From Sphaerolaimus hirsutus (Eukaryota; Nematoda; Chromadorea; Monhysterida; Sphaerolaimidae), in contig OZ038458.1 of the NCBI GenBank assembly GCA_964036195.1, positions 22,085,832 through 22,149,831 on the forward strand: a stretch of DNA of 64,000 nucleotides, written 5' to 3'. Of this stretch, positions 33,062 to 43,644 are shown one piece after another (within the stretch, counting starts at the first letter, position 1; each line of letters begins with the position of its first letter). The position numbers and the translations under genes were made by a program. The notes beneath the pieces were generated by a model. It was given only the letters and a program-made list of their open reading frames with translations, ran no database searches and was not told the DNA's origin.

Positions 33062-33864
33062 TAGGGTGGCAGAATTTACCGTACCGTACCGTACCGTACC
33101 GCATTTTTGGAAAAATTACCATACCGTACCGTACCGTTTACCGCACTTTTAGAAATTTACCGTACCGTACCGCGTACCGCATTTTCCAAAATTTACCGTA
33201 CCGTACCGCGTACCGCACTCATTTACCGCGGAAAATGCGGTAAATTTTACTCAGATTGACTTTAAAAATGCACCTTAAAATTTACTTTAAAATGTGGTGT
33301 TCTGCAAATTTTTTGCGCGCAAGCACGCAAATTTGACAACATTGTTTTGACTGATTTGAAGCTCTTCCATTTCCACATGCAATATGGCTGCAACTCTTCA
33401 TTTACATGGCTTTACATGGAATTCATGGCTCATTGCCATGTGCACTTATATACTTTTTTACCATTTTCACCCACTTTTGGCAATTTTTCACCCACTTTTA
33501 GCAATTTTTCTCCATTTCTTTCTTCTAAACCTTGAAAAAGCCTATATATTGAACCACTGCATTGTGGTTAATGTAATTCTATGTTATCACACTGTTATTG
33601 TGTTCTAAAGTCCATTAACACTTTGCATAATTCAATTTAGTGTCAATTCATGAAGTAAAAGTTGTCTGTAGTCCGGCATTGGTACATTTCTGGCGAGCGA
33701 AAAGTTACCATACCGTACCGTACCGTGAACCGCACTTTTCAGATTTACCGTACCGTACCGTTTACCGCAAAATTGAAGATTTACCGTACCGTACCGTTTA
33801 CCGCAAAAGAGAAAATTTACCGTACCGTACGGTTTACCGCAAGCCCGTACCGTCTGCCACCCTA
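33062..33864. mobile_element. hAT-like element, TACCG word, 8-bp duplication CTGCCAAC
   Basis: The ends TAGGGTGGCAGAATTTACCG and inverted GTCTGCCACCCTA are flanked by CTGCCAAC at 33054-33061 and 33865-33872. Subterminal blocks are runs of TACCG separated by TTTACCGCA and short spacers. The core holds TTTTTTGCGCGCAAGCACGC, as in related elements. The peptides readable here are products of the TACCG array. Confidence 0.93.
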
Positions 33865-34444
33865 CTGCCAACCCCAGTAAAATAAGCATAAAATATTTAG
33901 ACACCATTGAAAACTTTGAAGTGACATAACTTTTGATTGGAAAGAGATATTGAACTCACTTTTGTTTCAAATGAATCCTCGTTGTCTAAAGGATATGATA
34001 GCATGTTCAAAAACATTTTTCAAGTTCAAAAACTGGGTCAAATCGACATACAGAATTTAGATATCAGTAAACTGACCACAAAAATAGAATCTGCAGGTTC
34101 TCCCGCTCATTTTAAGTGTTGAGTGATTCAAATCAGCCAAGAAATGGCTGAGTTATTAAGCTTCAAAGACACTCATCCACATTGCCCATTTTTTGTATAC
34201 TTATTGACTATATTTTTATAGACCCCCCTTATCTCAGGCCTGGGGGATTATTTGAGCAAACAAAAATTGTTAGTAGTAGCCCCAGCATCAAACCCCAACA
34301 TACTCAAACGACATCAAAATTGGACAAGGGACATGAAATTGGGAAGCAAAAAAAGTGCGGTGGACCCCCAGCCTACTGTTTCTCTATGTGTGAAAAGTCT
34401 CAACTATTCTGCACGGTAGTGTATTTCCCCAGGTCCCTCAAACC

Positions 34445-34762
34445 TAGGGTTCAAACGGGATCCCGATCCCGAATCCCGAGAAATTTCGGGATTTTGTGGT
34501 CTCGATCCCGATCCCCGAGAAATTTCGGGATTTTGTGGTCTCGATCCCGATCCCGTAAACTCAATCCCGATCTCATCCCGAAATTTGAAAAAGCCAATCC
34601 CGATCCCGAGATTTTGAAAATCCCAATCCCGATCCCGAAAAAAATGCCCCAATCGCGATCCCGGAAAAATTCACAGACACAAAAGGTGCCAGAAATGGTG
34701 CCAGAAACGAAATCTCAAAAATTCAAGCCCGATCCCGAAAAGTCAATCCCGTTTGAACCCTA
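34445..34762. mobile_element. hAT-like element, GGGATC word, 8-bp duplication CTCAAACC
   Basis: The ends TAGGGTTCAAACGGGATC and inverted ATCCCGTTTGAACCCTA are flanked by CTCAAACC at 34437-34444 and 34763-34770. The whole interior is ATCCCGATCCCGA-type words. Confidence 0.95.
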
Positions 34763-34944
34763 CTCAAACCTGGGGATATTTCGTGAGGTGGGTCAATTTG
34801 AGGGGGTCTAATACGCGGAAATACGGTATCTGTATATTGAAGTCCAAAAAAGCCCTCTTCCACCGTAAAACAAAACAAAAATCTGTCTATCTATCGGTGG
34901 GGAAGGGCGATTTGCTATCTATCCAACCCTCAAAAGGTTCAAAC

Positions 34945-35335
34945 GGGGCAGGCCTGATACGCACATCTGCCCAATACGCACATTTGCCCGTTTTTTTCAC
35001 TTGACACTTTTTAAGTGATTTTCAGATATGAGTGAAGTGAAAAACGCTGCGCAATGACATCAGTGAACTTTTTTCACTTCACTCATATCTGAAAATCACT
35101 TGAAAATGTGTCAAGTGAAAAACAGTGAAAAATGGCTATTTTTCACTGTTTTTTTCACTTGACACTTTTTCAAGTGATTTTCAGATACGAGTGAAGTGAA
35201 AAAAGTCCACTAATGTCATTGCACAACTTTTTTTCACTTTACTCATATCTGAAAATCACTTGAAAATGTGTCAAGTGAAAAAAGGGCAAATGTGCGTATC
35301 GGGCAGATGTGCGTATCAGTGTACCCCCGTTCAAA
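34945..35335. repeat. Compound palindrome with ATACGCACATCTGCCC and TTTTTTCACTTGACAC words
   Basis: The outer ends TGATACGCACATCTGCCC and the inverse GGGCAGATGTGCGTATCA enclose four alternating blocks. In each block TTTTTTCACTTGACAC pairs with GTGTCAAGTGAAAA and TCAGATATGAGTGAAGTG inverts. The element folds at more than one scale. Confidence 0.8.
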
Positions 35336-35608
35336 CCCACGGATCCCTGAGTATTCTCCGTATGAATGATTTGGTTTTGTCAACTGGAAAACATCTGTGC
35401 AAATATTTGCAGAAATTTTTAAGTAGTGACAAAAACTTTACTCTCCACTTCCCCGTCTGGATTCAATATAATGGCTTCACATTGATCAAACTGAAAAAAA
35501 TAATTCGACAAAGAAATGGCTGATAAAAGTTATCGGCTTGAGATTATATTGCAACTAAAGGTTTAGTTTTCAGACAAATTTTCTAGCAATTTCTATTTTT
35601 ATAGTGGT

Positions 35609-35806
35609 TATACTCGGCGGACATCACACTCAGTATGGAAGGCTACCATAACCCATCTGAATAATGAACAAAAATTATACAGTTTTTCATCATAATATTT
35701 AGAGGGTTTTTTACAATCGAATCAGTAATTACGAAATTTATCACACGATATTATTCATTAAATTATGGTAGGATTCTGCACATACTTTGCGGTCGGCCGA
35801 GTATAC
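35609..35806. mobile_element. Family H element
   Basis: The left end TATACTCGGCGGACATCACA is mirrored by TGCGGTCGGCCGAGTATA. The interior is CTACCATAACCCATCTGAAT. It is a short MITE without an ORF. Confidence 0.7.
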
Positions 35807-35809
35807 CCA

Positions 35810-36810
35810 AATGCGATTTTTTGGGCATGCCTCTGCGCTGTGTTGAGAGCAGAGGCGGCTAATTTTACACACTTATATTTAATATTTATGAGGTTTGTCG
35901 CTGGCAAGAAGTAAAAACGTTCACTTCCCTTACTGGATATTTTCCTAATGCTTTTTTGTTCCAGTGCAAATGTATTTATTTTGTGTAAAGGCCACTGATC
36001 TCATATTTATGTTAAGAGCGGGGGCGGAATTTTGAAGCTTCGTTGTCAACATTTTGAACTATACTATACAGCGAGTAAGTCCATTCGGGTCAATCCACTT
36101 TGACATGTTGTGTACTTTAACATGTTGTGGAATATAACATTAAAGTACACAACATGTCATAATGACCACACTCAGTCCATTATACCGCATTGCTGAACGA
36201 TAATTAGAAATGAAACTATACAATTCTCTCGAAATCGACTTGGACTTATCGACTTTCAGAAGTAAATACATCCCATAATCAACATGTTGCTGAAGTGAAA
36301 AAAAAGAACACTCGCAGATGTTTTCATACATGTGTTCTTTTCTATTTCTGCTGGTGGTGGTAACCAACACAATACAGTACTGGATGTATGTGCCTGGATA
36401 CAACACAGCCGGTTCGGTAAGTTTTTCGGTATTTTCAGTTTTTCGGTAACAAAAGACAACAGCACTTACCTAACTACTTTTTATCCTTGTTGGTGGATAA
36501 TTTGGCTAATTTAATAATGTTGGTTAATTTAAATCGCTAAAAGTAGGTGAAAAATAGCTTAAACCACCGCAAATATTTATGCTCCTTCAATACCAAAACC
36601 AAATATCTATGCAAAGCTGAAAACTTTAAGGACCGACCTTGCATAAAAAAGAGAGAAGAATTGCCTGTATGCCAGCCGACCTACTATTTTCAAGTATACT
36701 CGGCGAACATGATACTCTGCCCCCGCACTGATTTATGTCTCACGCTGGAAGCGTGCCAATGATGATGAAGCATGCGATTTGTGTATAAAAGATTTTAAAA
36801 AATCATTGTT
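35810..36810. other. AT-rich stretch with no recognised gene
   Basis: A short inverted repeat occurs at about 36100-36155 (GACATGTTGTGTACTTTAAC and its inverse). A GTCCGCCGAGTAT motif near 36690-36710 points to more family A or H remnants. Nothing else is supported. Confidence 0.4.
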
Positions 36811-36815
36811 GTGGA

Positions 36816-36873
36816 TAGGGATGGAAAAAAGCGCTTTTTTCAACGGCCCCGCTTTTTTTTTAAAAAAGCGCTC
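36816..36873. mobile_element. Truncated hAT-like end (TAGGGATGGAAAAAAGCGC)
   Basis: The left end matches the 61944-62620 type, with the word AAAAAAGCGCTTTTTT. No right end or duplication is found within reach, so it is a fragment. Confidence 0.6.
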
Positions 36874-38130
36874 ATGTGGTATAGTATCATGTCCGCCGAG
36901 TATATCAACATTTCTCAGGTAAAATGTATGGTTATAGTTGCTTTGCATTCTACAGAGCATTTGAAATGGAGCTGTATAGATTGTAAGCGACATTTTACAC
37001 TTCACATGACCTTTTACTGGGTGCGGGCTGAAAACTACATTTTAAATATAAATGAATATAAATATACAGAACGAGCTGGCTGTGCACTGGCTGGAACTTA
37101 ACCAAAAGTGATCAAATTGTGATGTCATCCAGCGAATTGAGAACGATCTGAATGAAATTGTGATAAAAATGAATTTATATACGTATATCCTCGAAATACG
37201 CCCTCCCCTTGAATTAACCCCCCCTCGAAATACCCCAGGCCCCAGATTTAATTGGGCAGACACGCCCGAAAAGGGGGACATGACGGGTGTGTCTGGCAAA
37301 TCGAGATTTGATTGGGCAGGCACGCCCGCTCCCGCCCGCCCGCCACTTTTTTGCCCAAAATAGCTCAAATTTGCTCCATTTTGAAAACTGTGACCTTCAT
37401 AATCACTATTCTCATCTTTATACATGGTTATATACCTATATTTGACCTATCGTTATAATTTATGGTGATTTCGAAATTTTTGGCCGGCTGCCAAGTTTTC
37501 ATAAGGAGTATCACCGATTTCTATTTTTATTTTCGGGAGTAAAATCCCTCCCAACCCGCCCGTCGCGCCAGGCACCTGACAGCTGCCGCCCGGCAAGCAT
37601 ATGAATCTCGATCTGCATCGATATGAAGGTCACAGTTTTCACAATGGAGCAAAGTTGAGCATAAAATGGGGAAAAATCGCTCATAATTTGCTACATGTAA
37701 ATAAATAGATTGTTGCAGAGCGACTTGGGGGGGGGGGGGTCAGGAGATAGTAGGGTTGACTTTCGGGATTGACTTCTCGGGATCGGGATCGGGATTGAGT
37801 TTGTTGAGATTTCGTGATCGGGATTGGCTTTTCGCGATCGGGATTGGCCTTTCGCGATCGGGATTGGCTTTTTGAGATTTCGGGATCGGGGTTGGCTTTT
37901 TGAGATTTCAGGATCGGGATTGACCTTTCGGGATCGGTATCGGGATATGCGTTTTTTCGGGATCGGGATTTAGGCCTAAACAATTTGTTTTCAGATTTTT
38001 TTCCCTGATATTTCACAAAATGACCCAAAACACCAAAAACAATGGATGCCAGAAACATTGGATTAAATTGGCATACAAAACAATCTATAGATTCATTTAG
38101 GCACTGCGCAATGGGCTGCCTGGCATTGTC

Positions 38131-38330
38131 NNNNNNNNNNNNNNNNNNNNNNNNNNNNNNNNNNNNNNNNNNNNNNNNNNNNNNNNNNNNNNNNNNNNNN
38201 NNNNNNNNNNNNNNNNNNNNNNNNNNNNNNNNNNNNNNNNNNNNNNNNNNNNNNNNNNNNNNNNNNNNNNNNNNNNNNNNNNNNNNNNNNNNNNNNNNNN
38301 NNNNNNNNNNNNNNNNNNNNNNNNNNNNNN
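38131..38330. other. Assembly gap (200 N)
   Basis: There are exactly 200 undetermined bases. Reading frames that cross it carry no information. The unseen GAA1 exon between 31.2 and 54.9 kb could lie here. Confidence 1.
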
Positions 38331-38385
38331 GTAAGTAAAGTTGGTGGTAAGCAAATGGTACTTCAGTGGAGCCAGACTCGCTGTG

Positions 38386-38562
38386 CATTTTTACCCGCTG
38401 TGCATTTTTACCCGCTGTGCATTTTTCGCTGCCCGGTGTGCATTGTTGCCCGGTGTGCATGGCGGCCGCCCCTCCATGCACACCGGGCCGCCATGCACAC
38501 CGGGCAGCACCATGCGCGCCGGGTAACCATGCACAGCGGGTAAAAATGCACATAGGGTAACG
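38386..38562. repeat. Word array: TGCATTTTTACCCGCTG (inverted pair with 39083-39247)
   Basis: TGCATTTTTACCCGCTG and TGCATGGCGGCC words run in, then invert around GGCGGCCGCC. The whole block is the near reverse complement of 39083-39247. The long frames here are array products. Confidence 0.8.
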
Positions 38563-39082
38563 TAAGTGGAGCAAATACATCATGTGACCAGGGCGGCAAA
38601 CACAAAAGACATCGTAAACAATCCTATTGTTTGCCTTTGTGTTCGCCGCCGGCCCGCGTTCGAGTTCATGGGCGCGAAGTTCAATTAATGCCAGCGCGGT
38701 GTAATTATAATATAAGTGTGCCGCAGTTTGCGGCACACGTAATTGTAGGCTAATTGTAGGCACTGATATTTTGGGGTGGATATTTTTAATTATCCAATTA
38801 CATGACCAGCAAACAAAGTGGTCAAATGAACAAAACTGTAATGTACAAATTAATCAATATTAATTGTCATTTCTTCTAATAGAACGGCACCTCCAATAGA
38901 AAGGCAGGTAAAAAGTTTATTGAAAAATAGAACAGCGATCTTCTATTAGAAGAAATGCAGTACATCTGATTAGAACAATACTTTAACAACAATAACAAGA
39001 AAACAATAGATACTATAATAAATGACTATTGGCTGCGGTGGGTAACAATAAGCCATGTGGCAGCGCGGGGGTGGGCGCACGC

Positions 39083-39247
39083 CCGGCGTGCATTTTTACC
39101 CGCTGTGCATGGTTACCCGGCGCGCATGGTGCTGCCCGGTGTGCATGGCGGCCCGGTGTGCATGGAGGGGCGGCCGCCATGCACACCGGGCAACAATGCA
39201 CACCGGGCAGCTAAAAATGCACAGCGGGTAAAAATGCACAGCGGCAC
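39083..39247. repeat. Word array, reverse partner of 38386-38562
   Basis: The same words occur in reverse order and orientation. The two blocks bracket about 520 bp of AT-rich sequence and lie close to the assembly gap. Confidence 0.8.
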
Positions 39248-39399
39248 AGGCTCAGGCAGCCCCCCCCCCTAGGAGACCCCTGAGACATGTAGACCCGGTG
39301 CTCGGGGGCAAGGGACATATCCAGGATTTTTTAGGGGGGGGAGGCTGTTTTTTTACTGAGCCCAGTTAATGGGGTGACCCCTCTAATGCAATAAAGATG

Positions 39400-40090
39400 C
39401 AAAATATAAATAACAAATAAAAATGTATTTCACATGAAATAATGTTTAAAATAAGATTTACTGAACATTTAGCTAAAAATTTTGCACACATTACAGCATA
39501 TATTTTTTAGAATGCAATGGTAAACAATTGGGAATAATTAACATAAGCAGGAATGAGTAAATAATTTGTTTGATAATGAAAAATGAATAAAAAATCAGCC
39601 TCTGCATGCCACATCTGAGTTCAATTGAAAGACAAAAATTTGTAGAATCACATGAAATTGACTGTATTGAGGTCACAGTCTCAATTGTTTTTAAAAAGAA
39701 GGTGGCATTGTTTTCACTTCATGCAAGCAAAATATGAAAACAGCATTCAATTTTCATATTTAAGCTGACACAGGTGAAAACTCAACAAAAAGCAAAGCTA
39801 AAAACAGGCAAACAGCTCTTAGGAGACTTCATCCACTCCAGGATTTGTTCTCTCTTTGTAATGCATCAAGTAAATCTTGTGTAAGCCATGCTGATTTCAA
39901 GTTTTCAAAAATATTACAAAAAAAATTACTGTGGGTCATATTTATTGCAAAAAAAGTTTACTATGCAGTCACCCAGATTTTATGCATCAGGCGCAACAGT
40001 TTCATAGAAAAAATGGTACATGAAAACTAAAAATTTTCTCTTAATTTGAGTAATTTTTTTTGCCGATTTCACATGTCATGTGACCCACCA
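39400..40090. repeat. Diverged repeat related to 21850-22140
   Basis: The segment 39780-40090 shares AACAGGCAAACAGC, CCACTCCAGGATTTGTTCTC and CATCAGGCGCAACAGTTTCA with 21850-22080 in the same order. It is probably an old, longer hAT-derived element. No intact reading frame is present. Confidence 0.55.
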
Positions 40091-40236
40091 TTAAGTAGAG
40101 CATAAAATTCTGTATAAAACCTGCAAATATGAACTTTCTCTGACCATCCAGTGTACTTTAAAGCTACTTTTTCAAAGTTGGCAAAGCTGTGAAAACTCGG
40201 GGCACATGGCTACATTTTTGGCAACATTTGGCGACA

Positions 40237-40483
40237 TTGGCCCTACACACACTAGTTTTCACTGTGACTGATGTGAAAACTGAAATGGCGACATGGCAAC
40301 ATCCAGCCTACTCATTTTGTATGCTTTGTGTTTTAGTTTTCAAATTTTCAAAGTTTAACTATCATTTATTTAAACTCAAATTTAAATCAAATCAAATCAT
40401 TCAACTGTGATTTTTAATTTGCATTTGAAAAAATTTCAGTTTTCACAAAGTCACGGTGAAAACTAGTGTGTGTAGGCACATTG
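40237..40483. repeat. Foldback, CTACACACACTAGTTTTCAC type
   Basis: The ends GGCCCTACACACACTAGTTT and inverted AACTAGTGTGTGTAGGCAC carry the word TTTTCACNGTGACT. It is the same terminal class as 536-821 but has TTTTCAC where that copy has TTGACA. Confidence 0.75.
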
Positions 40484-40572
40484 TGGCAACACTACTGGCA
40501 CTGGTGTCACCATGGTGACAGTTTTCCACAGTTGATGCCCGAATGTGAAAACTGTCACCATGTTGCCATGGG

Positions 40573-40874
40573 TATTGTGTCAAATTTGCGTTTTTTGTTT
40601 CCGCTTTCCGCAGGCAATTTTTTTCCATTTTCCGTTCTGTTTTCAGGCAAGTGCAAAAATTTTTCTGTTTCCATTTCCGTTTTCCGGCAAGTGCAAAAAA
40701 TTTTCCGTTTCCGCTTTTCAGTAGGCAAAATTCTTTCCGTTTTCCACATTCCGCAGGCAAATTTTCTTCCGTTCCATTTTCTGGCGAGTGCAAATATTTT
40801 TCCATTTCCGTTTTCCGGCAAGTGCAAAAAATTTCCGTTTCCATTTTCTGTAAAAAAAATTTGTTGAGACCCTA
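40573..40874. mobile_element. hAT-like element, TTTCCG word, 8-bp duplication GCCATGGG
   Basis: The right end reads inverted TAGGGTCTCAACAAATTT; the left is the diverged TATTGTGTCAAATTTG. GCCATGGG flanks both (40565-40572 and 40875-40882). The interior repeats TTTCCGTTTTCCGGCAAGTG. It is nested in a CACACTAGTTTTCAC foldback whose right end is near 41105. The reading frames here come from the word array. Confidence 0.9.
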
Positions 40875-41120
40875 GCCATGGGGTATGGAGACATGTCGCC
40901 ATTCAGTTTTAACATTATGAATAAATGTTGCAATTCAGTTAGCACATTATGAATGCATGACAAGAAACTTGCCAAACGCATGTCATTTGTGAAAAGTACA
41001 AAACACATTGCATAGCATATGTGTAAACTGTATGGCGACATGTGGCCATTTCTTGCCATTTCAGTTTTCACACGAGTCACGGTGAAAACTAGTGTGTGTA
41101 GGCACATTGGCACTGCGGAA

Positions 41121-41362
41121 AAGTGAATCCCGTTGGAAGCCTCGGTGGCATAGACGTGTACGGTGCAGGCACGCTGCTGGAGCGGCTGTGCGGCGAGGAG
41201 AGCGGCGAGGGGCGGCCGGGCGCGTCGGCCAGCATCGAGTCGCTCATCCACGCCATGTGCATCTGCCACGCGGCCAGGCAGTCCGCCCTCGTGCACAGGG
41301 GCGCCTTCGTGCCCGTGCACAGCGTCCGGTGCAACCAGGACGTGCTCGGCAGCGACGTGTGA
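41121..41362 (+). CDS. Candidate exon of an unidentified gene (plus strand)
   Basis: This is a GC-rich island in AT-rich repeats. The plus frame has a coding signature by my hand count: about 90% G/C at third positions, about half at second positions, and mostly purine first positions. It reads GGIDVYGAGTLLERLCGEES, then SIESLIHAMCICHAARQSAL, and ends at TGA (41360-41362). I do not recognise the family. No good acceptor precedes it; a CACACTAGTT foldback ends about 15 bp upstream. The minus strand shares the same third positions, and a good acceptor (ATTCTGCAG) borders the island at 41399, so a minus-strand exon is possible, though its peptide does not match GAA1. Confidence 0.4.
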
Positions 41363-42434
41363 AGCCGCTGCACCAGTGGCGTGCCCGTCACTCCCTGCAG
41401 AATGGCGCGTGTCTTGTAAAAGACCCTGTAAGATGCCGTGTAAGACAGCGTCATTTTACGGGCTCTTTTACATGACACGGCATTTTACAGGGTCTGTGAC
41501 TGCCCCTGGGTACGCCTGCGTTGTACCTAGTGCAGCCGTAGGATAGTTTTCGCCGGCGATTTTATCGATGATGCCATTTTGAAGCACGAAATTGTAGAAA
41601 ATCGCTCGTGAACAACAGAATGTTCTACACAATGTTTCGCCCAAAATCTATGTGGCTATATTATTATACTTTACAGTGCTTTATTTTTGCGGGTGTGCAG
41701 CGCCCTCTACTTTCCATTTCTTCTACTGATCTATTTCTGCTTATCAGATCATTGCACTCGTTTTCTGTGATTCCTTCACTCCCACAATTTGGCTTTACCT
41801 TGTAAGAAGCTTTCATTTTATGTCACTTAATCGAGTTTGTGCGTAATAAATATCATAATTCAATATCGACTCGAAATTTGCAACGAAACAATTGGTGTAA
41901 AATTGCAGAAGCGACGCAAAAATGTTCGAATAATATTTCTGTGATACTCTGATACCCTTGTTAATCTTGTGCTTATGCCTCGCATCGAAAGCGATTGCAT
42001 TCACAACAACTTCTTTCATTCCCTCGATTCTAGGGTTCGAATCTTGTAATTGGAATTTCTTTAAATGCCTTTATTTAAAAAAATTAAAATCAGATTGTTT
42101 TTTTTTAAATAGAGCAAAAATATGCGTATGTTAGTGTCACAATGTATTTTTGTCTAAACCCTGCTTCGAAAGTTTTACCCTGTTTTACCCGATTTTACTG
42201 CAACGTTTTTTTGTCGTATCTTTACTGCCATTATACCATAGTTTTTTATACTTGTCGATTAGCTTTTTACTCACAAAGCTTTTACTCTAGCGTTCCAAAA
42301 ACTTTTTTTGTTTACGATTGTTTTTCACACAATATTTTCAAATACAATGCCGGAAGATTTATCAAAAATATGATATACCTAGTAAATAAATTGAATAAAA
42401 TCTCTCTCAAGAAGGCAGGGAAGATGCATAAAAA

Positions 42435-42514
42435 TACCTTATTATTACCAGGGGGTTTATTATTTCAGAGTGGAAACTTTGACGCTGTATTTCGAGGGGG
42501 GGCTTATTCAAGGG
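42435..42514. mobile_element. MITE family A copy, left part (split by the LINE)
   Basis: It starts TACCTTATTATTACC and runs through GGGGGTTTATTATTTCAGAG to TTCAAGGG, where the LINE begins. With 51513-51628 and 52925-53116 it adds up to about 390 bp, the length of the complete copy at 11310-11696. Confidence 0.85.
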
Positions 42515-43644
42515 TAGTAGTAGTAAGTTTATTGCACGGGATTCGCTGTACCACATGAAGTATAACAAACTATCACATAACCACGCAGATGCACGGACAC
42601 GCGACACGTCTGTATACCCCAATGTTGCGGGCACATCCAAATATCAGGAGGGTTCAAATAACATCAGAAAATCATGATAAATATCAATATGTGATTGTGA
42701 TTATTCGTATCACTGGGTAGAGCATTTCTGCGTATAGCCAGCGGACTGTCGTGTCTGAGTGAAAGTTTCAATTTTACGATTTGTAAACATTTTCGATATT
42801 TATGTCTCTGTCATTTAACCAACTCCAATTTTGTGTAAACGACGCACAGTAAATAAAGAAACCATCCAATTAAACCAAATTATCTATGCCAATTCCGTAC
42901 TAGAGAGATTTCCAAAAACAGCAAAAAAATTTCCAACAAATGGACTTTTCACAACTTCAAAAACGCCCCAATTGCACTGTGAAACACTTTTAAGCAGAGA
43001 TAAGCAACCGTGAAAATTATTTATCAACCAATTTTCAAATATAAATTTCCCTCTTTCCACCCAAATTTCCTGGCAAATAGATGAAATTCGACAGAGGGCC
43101 ATCAAGAATGTTAAACGCCCCAAACTATCCTGTAATAAATCGCCATTTCCACTCATTTCAATTTTGACGTCTCTCGATGTCCGTCAGGATGACGATTCTC
43201 GACGTCCGCACTAATCGTCCGCAGTATGCAGAGGGGGGGGGACGTATAGGTATGCGTTATGCCGGTGAAAAACAGCGAAATCTATCAAAATTTGACTTTC
43301 TAAGTACATAAAACAAACGGCGAAAACTTTCAAATTTCCATTTTCTAAATTCTTCAATCCACCTCGGAAATGAGGAAAATCGCAATAATCGACCTCAGTA
43401 TGCAGAGGGGGGGGGGGCGTGTAAATATGCGATTTTTTGGTACAAAAAAAAACGGCGTAATCTATCAAATTTCGATTTTCTAACTACTTCAATACACTTC
43501 AAAAATAAGGAAAATCGAAAACGTCTGTCTAAATCTATCCAATCTCAACTTTCGCCATTCATCTAATATCTATCATCCAAAGAGAAGAATCAAGCAATAA
43601 AAACTTTAATAACTATCCTGAGACTGGTGATCATTCATAACATA
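42515..43644 (-). other. LINE 3' region with direct repeat
   Basis: This is the non-coding tail of the retrotransposon. Two direct repeats start GCAGTATGCAGAGGGGGG (about 43217) and CTCAGTATGCAGAGGGGGG (about 43395), each followed by AATCTATCAAA-containing sequence, roughly 180 bp apart. The terminal TAC repeat lies at 42515-42524. A 90-codon frame at 42884-43156 has no recognisable similarity. Confidence 0.75.

Larger units (their letters stand above)
31764..34421. mobile_element. Family G (Tc1/mariner-like) element with two hAT insertions
   Basis: The left end is TA then CACTACCG at 31764-31771, continued at 32361 with TGCAGAATAG. The right end is CTATTCTGCACGGTAGTG then TA. Removing the hAT-like elements at 31772-32352 and 33062-33864 leaves an element resembling 11845-13106. 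No intact transposase is present. Confidence 0.8.
31186..34828. mobile_element. MITE family A copy interrupted by several insertions
   Basis: The right terminus CGCGGAAATACGGTA ends near 34828. Matched to the long copy at 25576-26166, the element is interrupted by family G (31764-34421) and by a hAT-like element (34445-34762). The left edge is not certain; a G-run block of this type starts at the GAA1 acceptor near 31184. Confidence 0.6.

Noticed and set aside
34445-34762. GGTTCAAA motif resembling a tRNA B box
   Set aside because: No A box or cloverleaf accompanies it; the motif is the terminal sequence of a hAT-like element with a perfect 8-bp duplication.
35330-35420. Possible second exon of GAA1 on the minus strand (a frame with HTENTQGS resembling SENAMGS)
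   Set aside because: The matching frame has a stop immediately upstream of the only good acceptor, and base composition is not like the other exons.
37681-38763. 360-codon minus-strand ORF
   Set aside because: It passes through the N gap and through word arrays on both sides; there is no coding evidence.
40443-41320. Several long ORFs on both strands
   Set aside because: The part up to 40902 is the TTTCCG array of a hAT-like element; composition and repetition explain the openness. The GC island is treated separately.
42884-43156. 90-codon minus-strand ORF after LINE ORF2
   Set aside because: It lies in the 3' region of the retrotransposon and has no domain; chance openness is sufficient.
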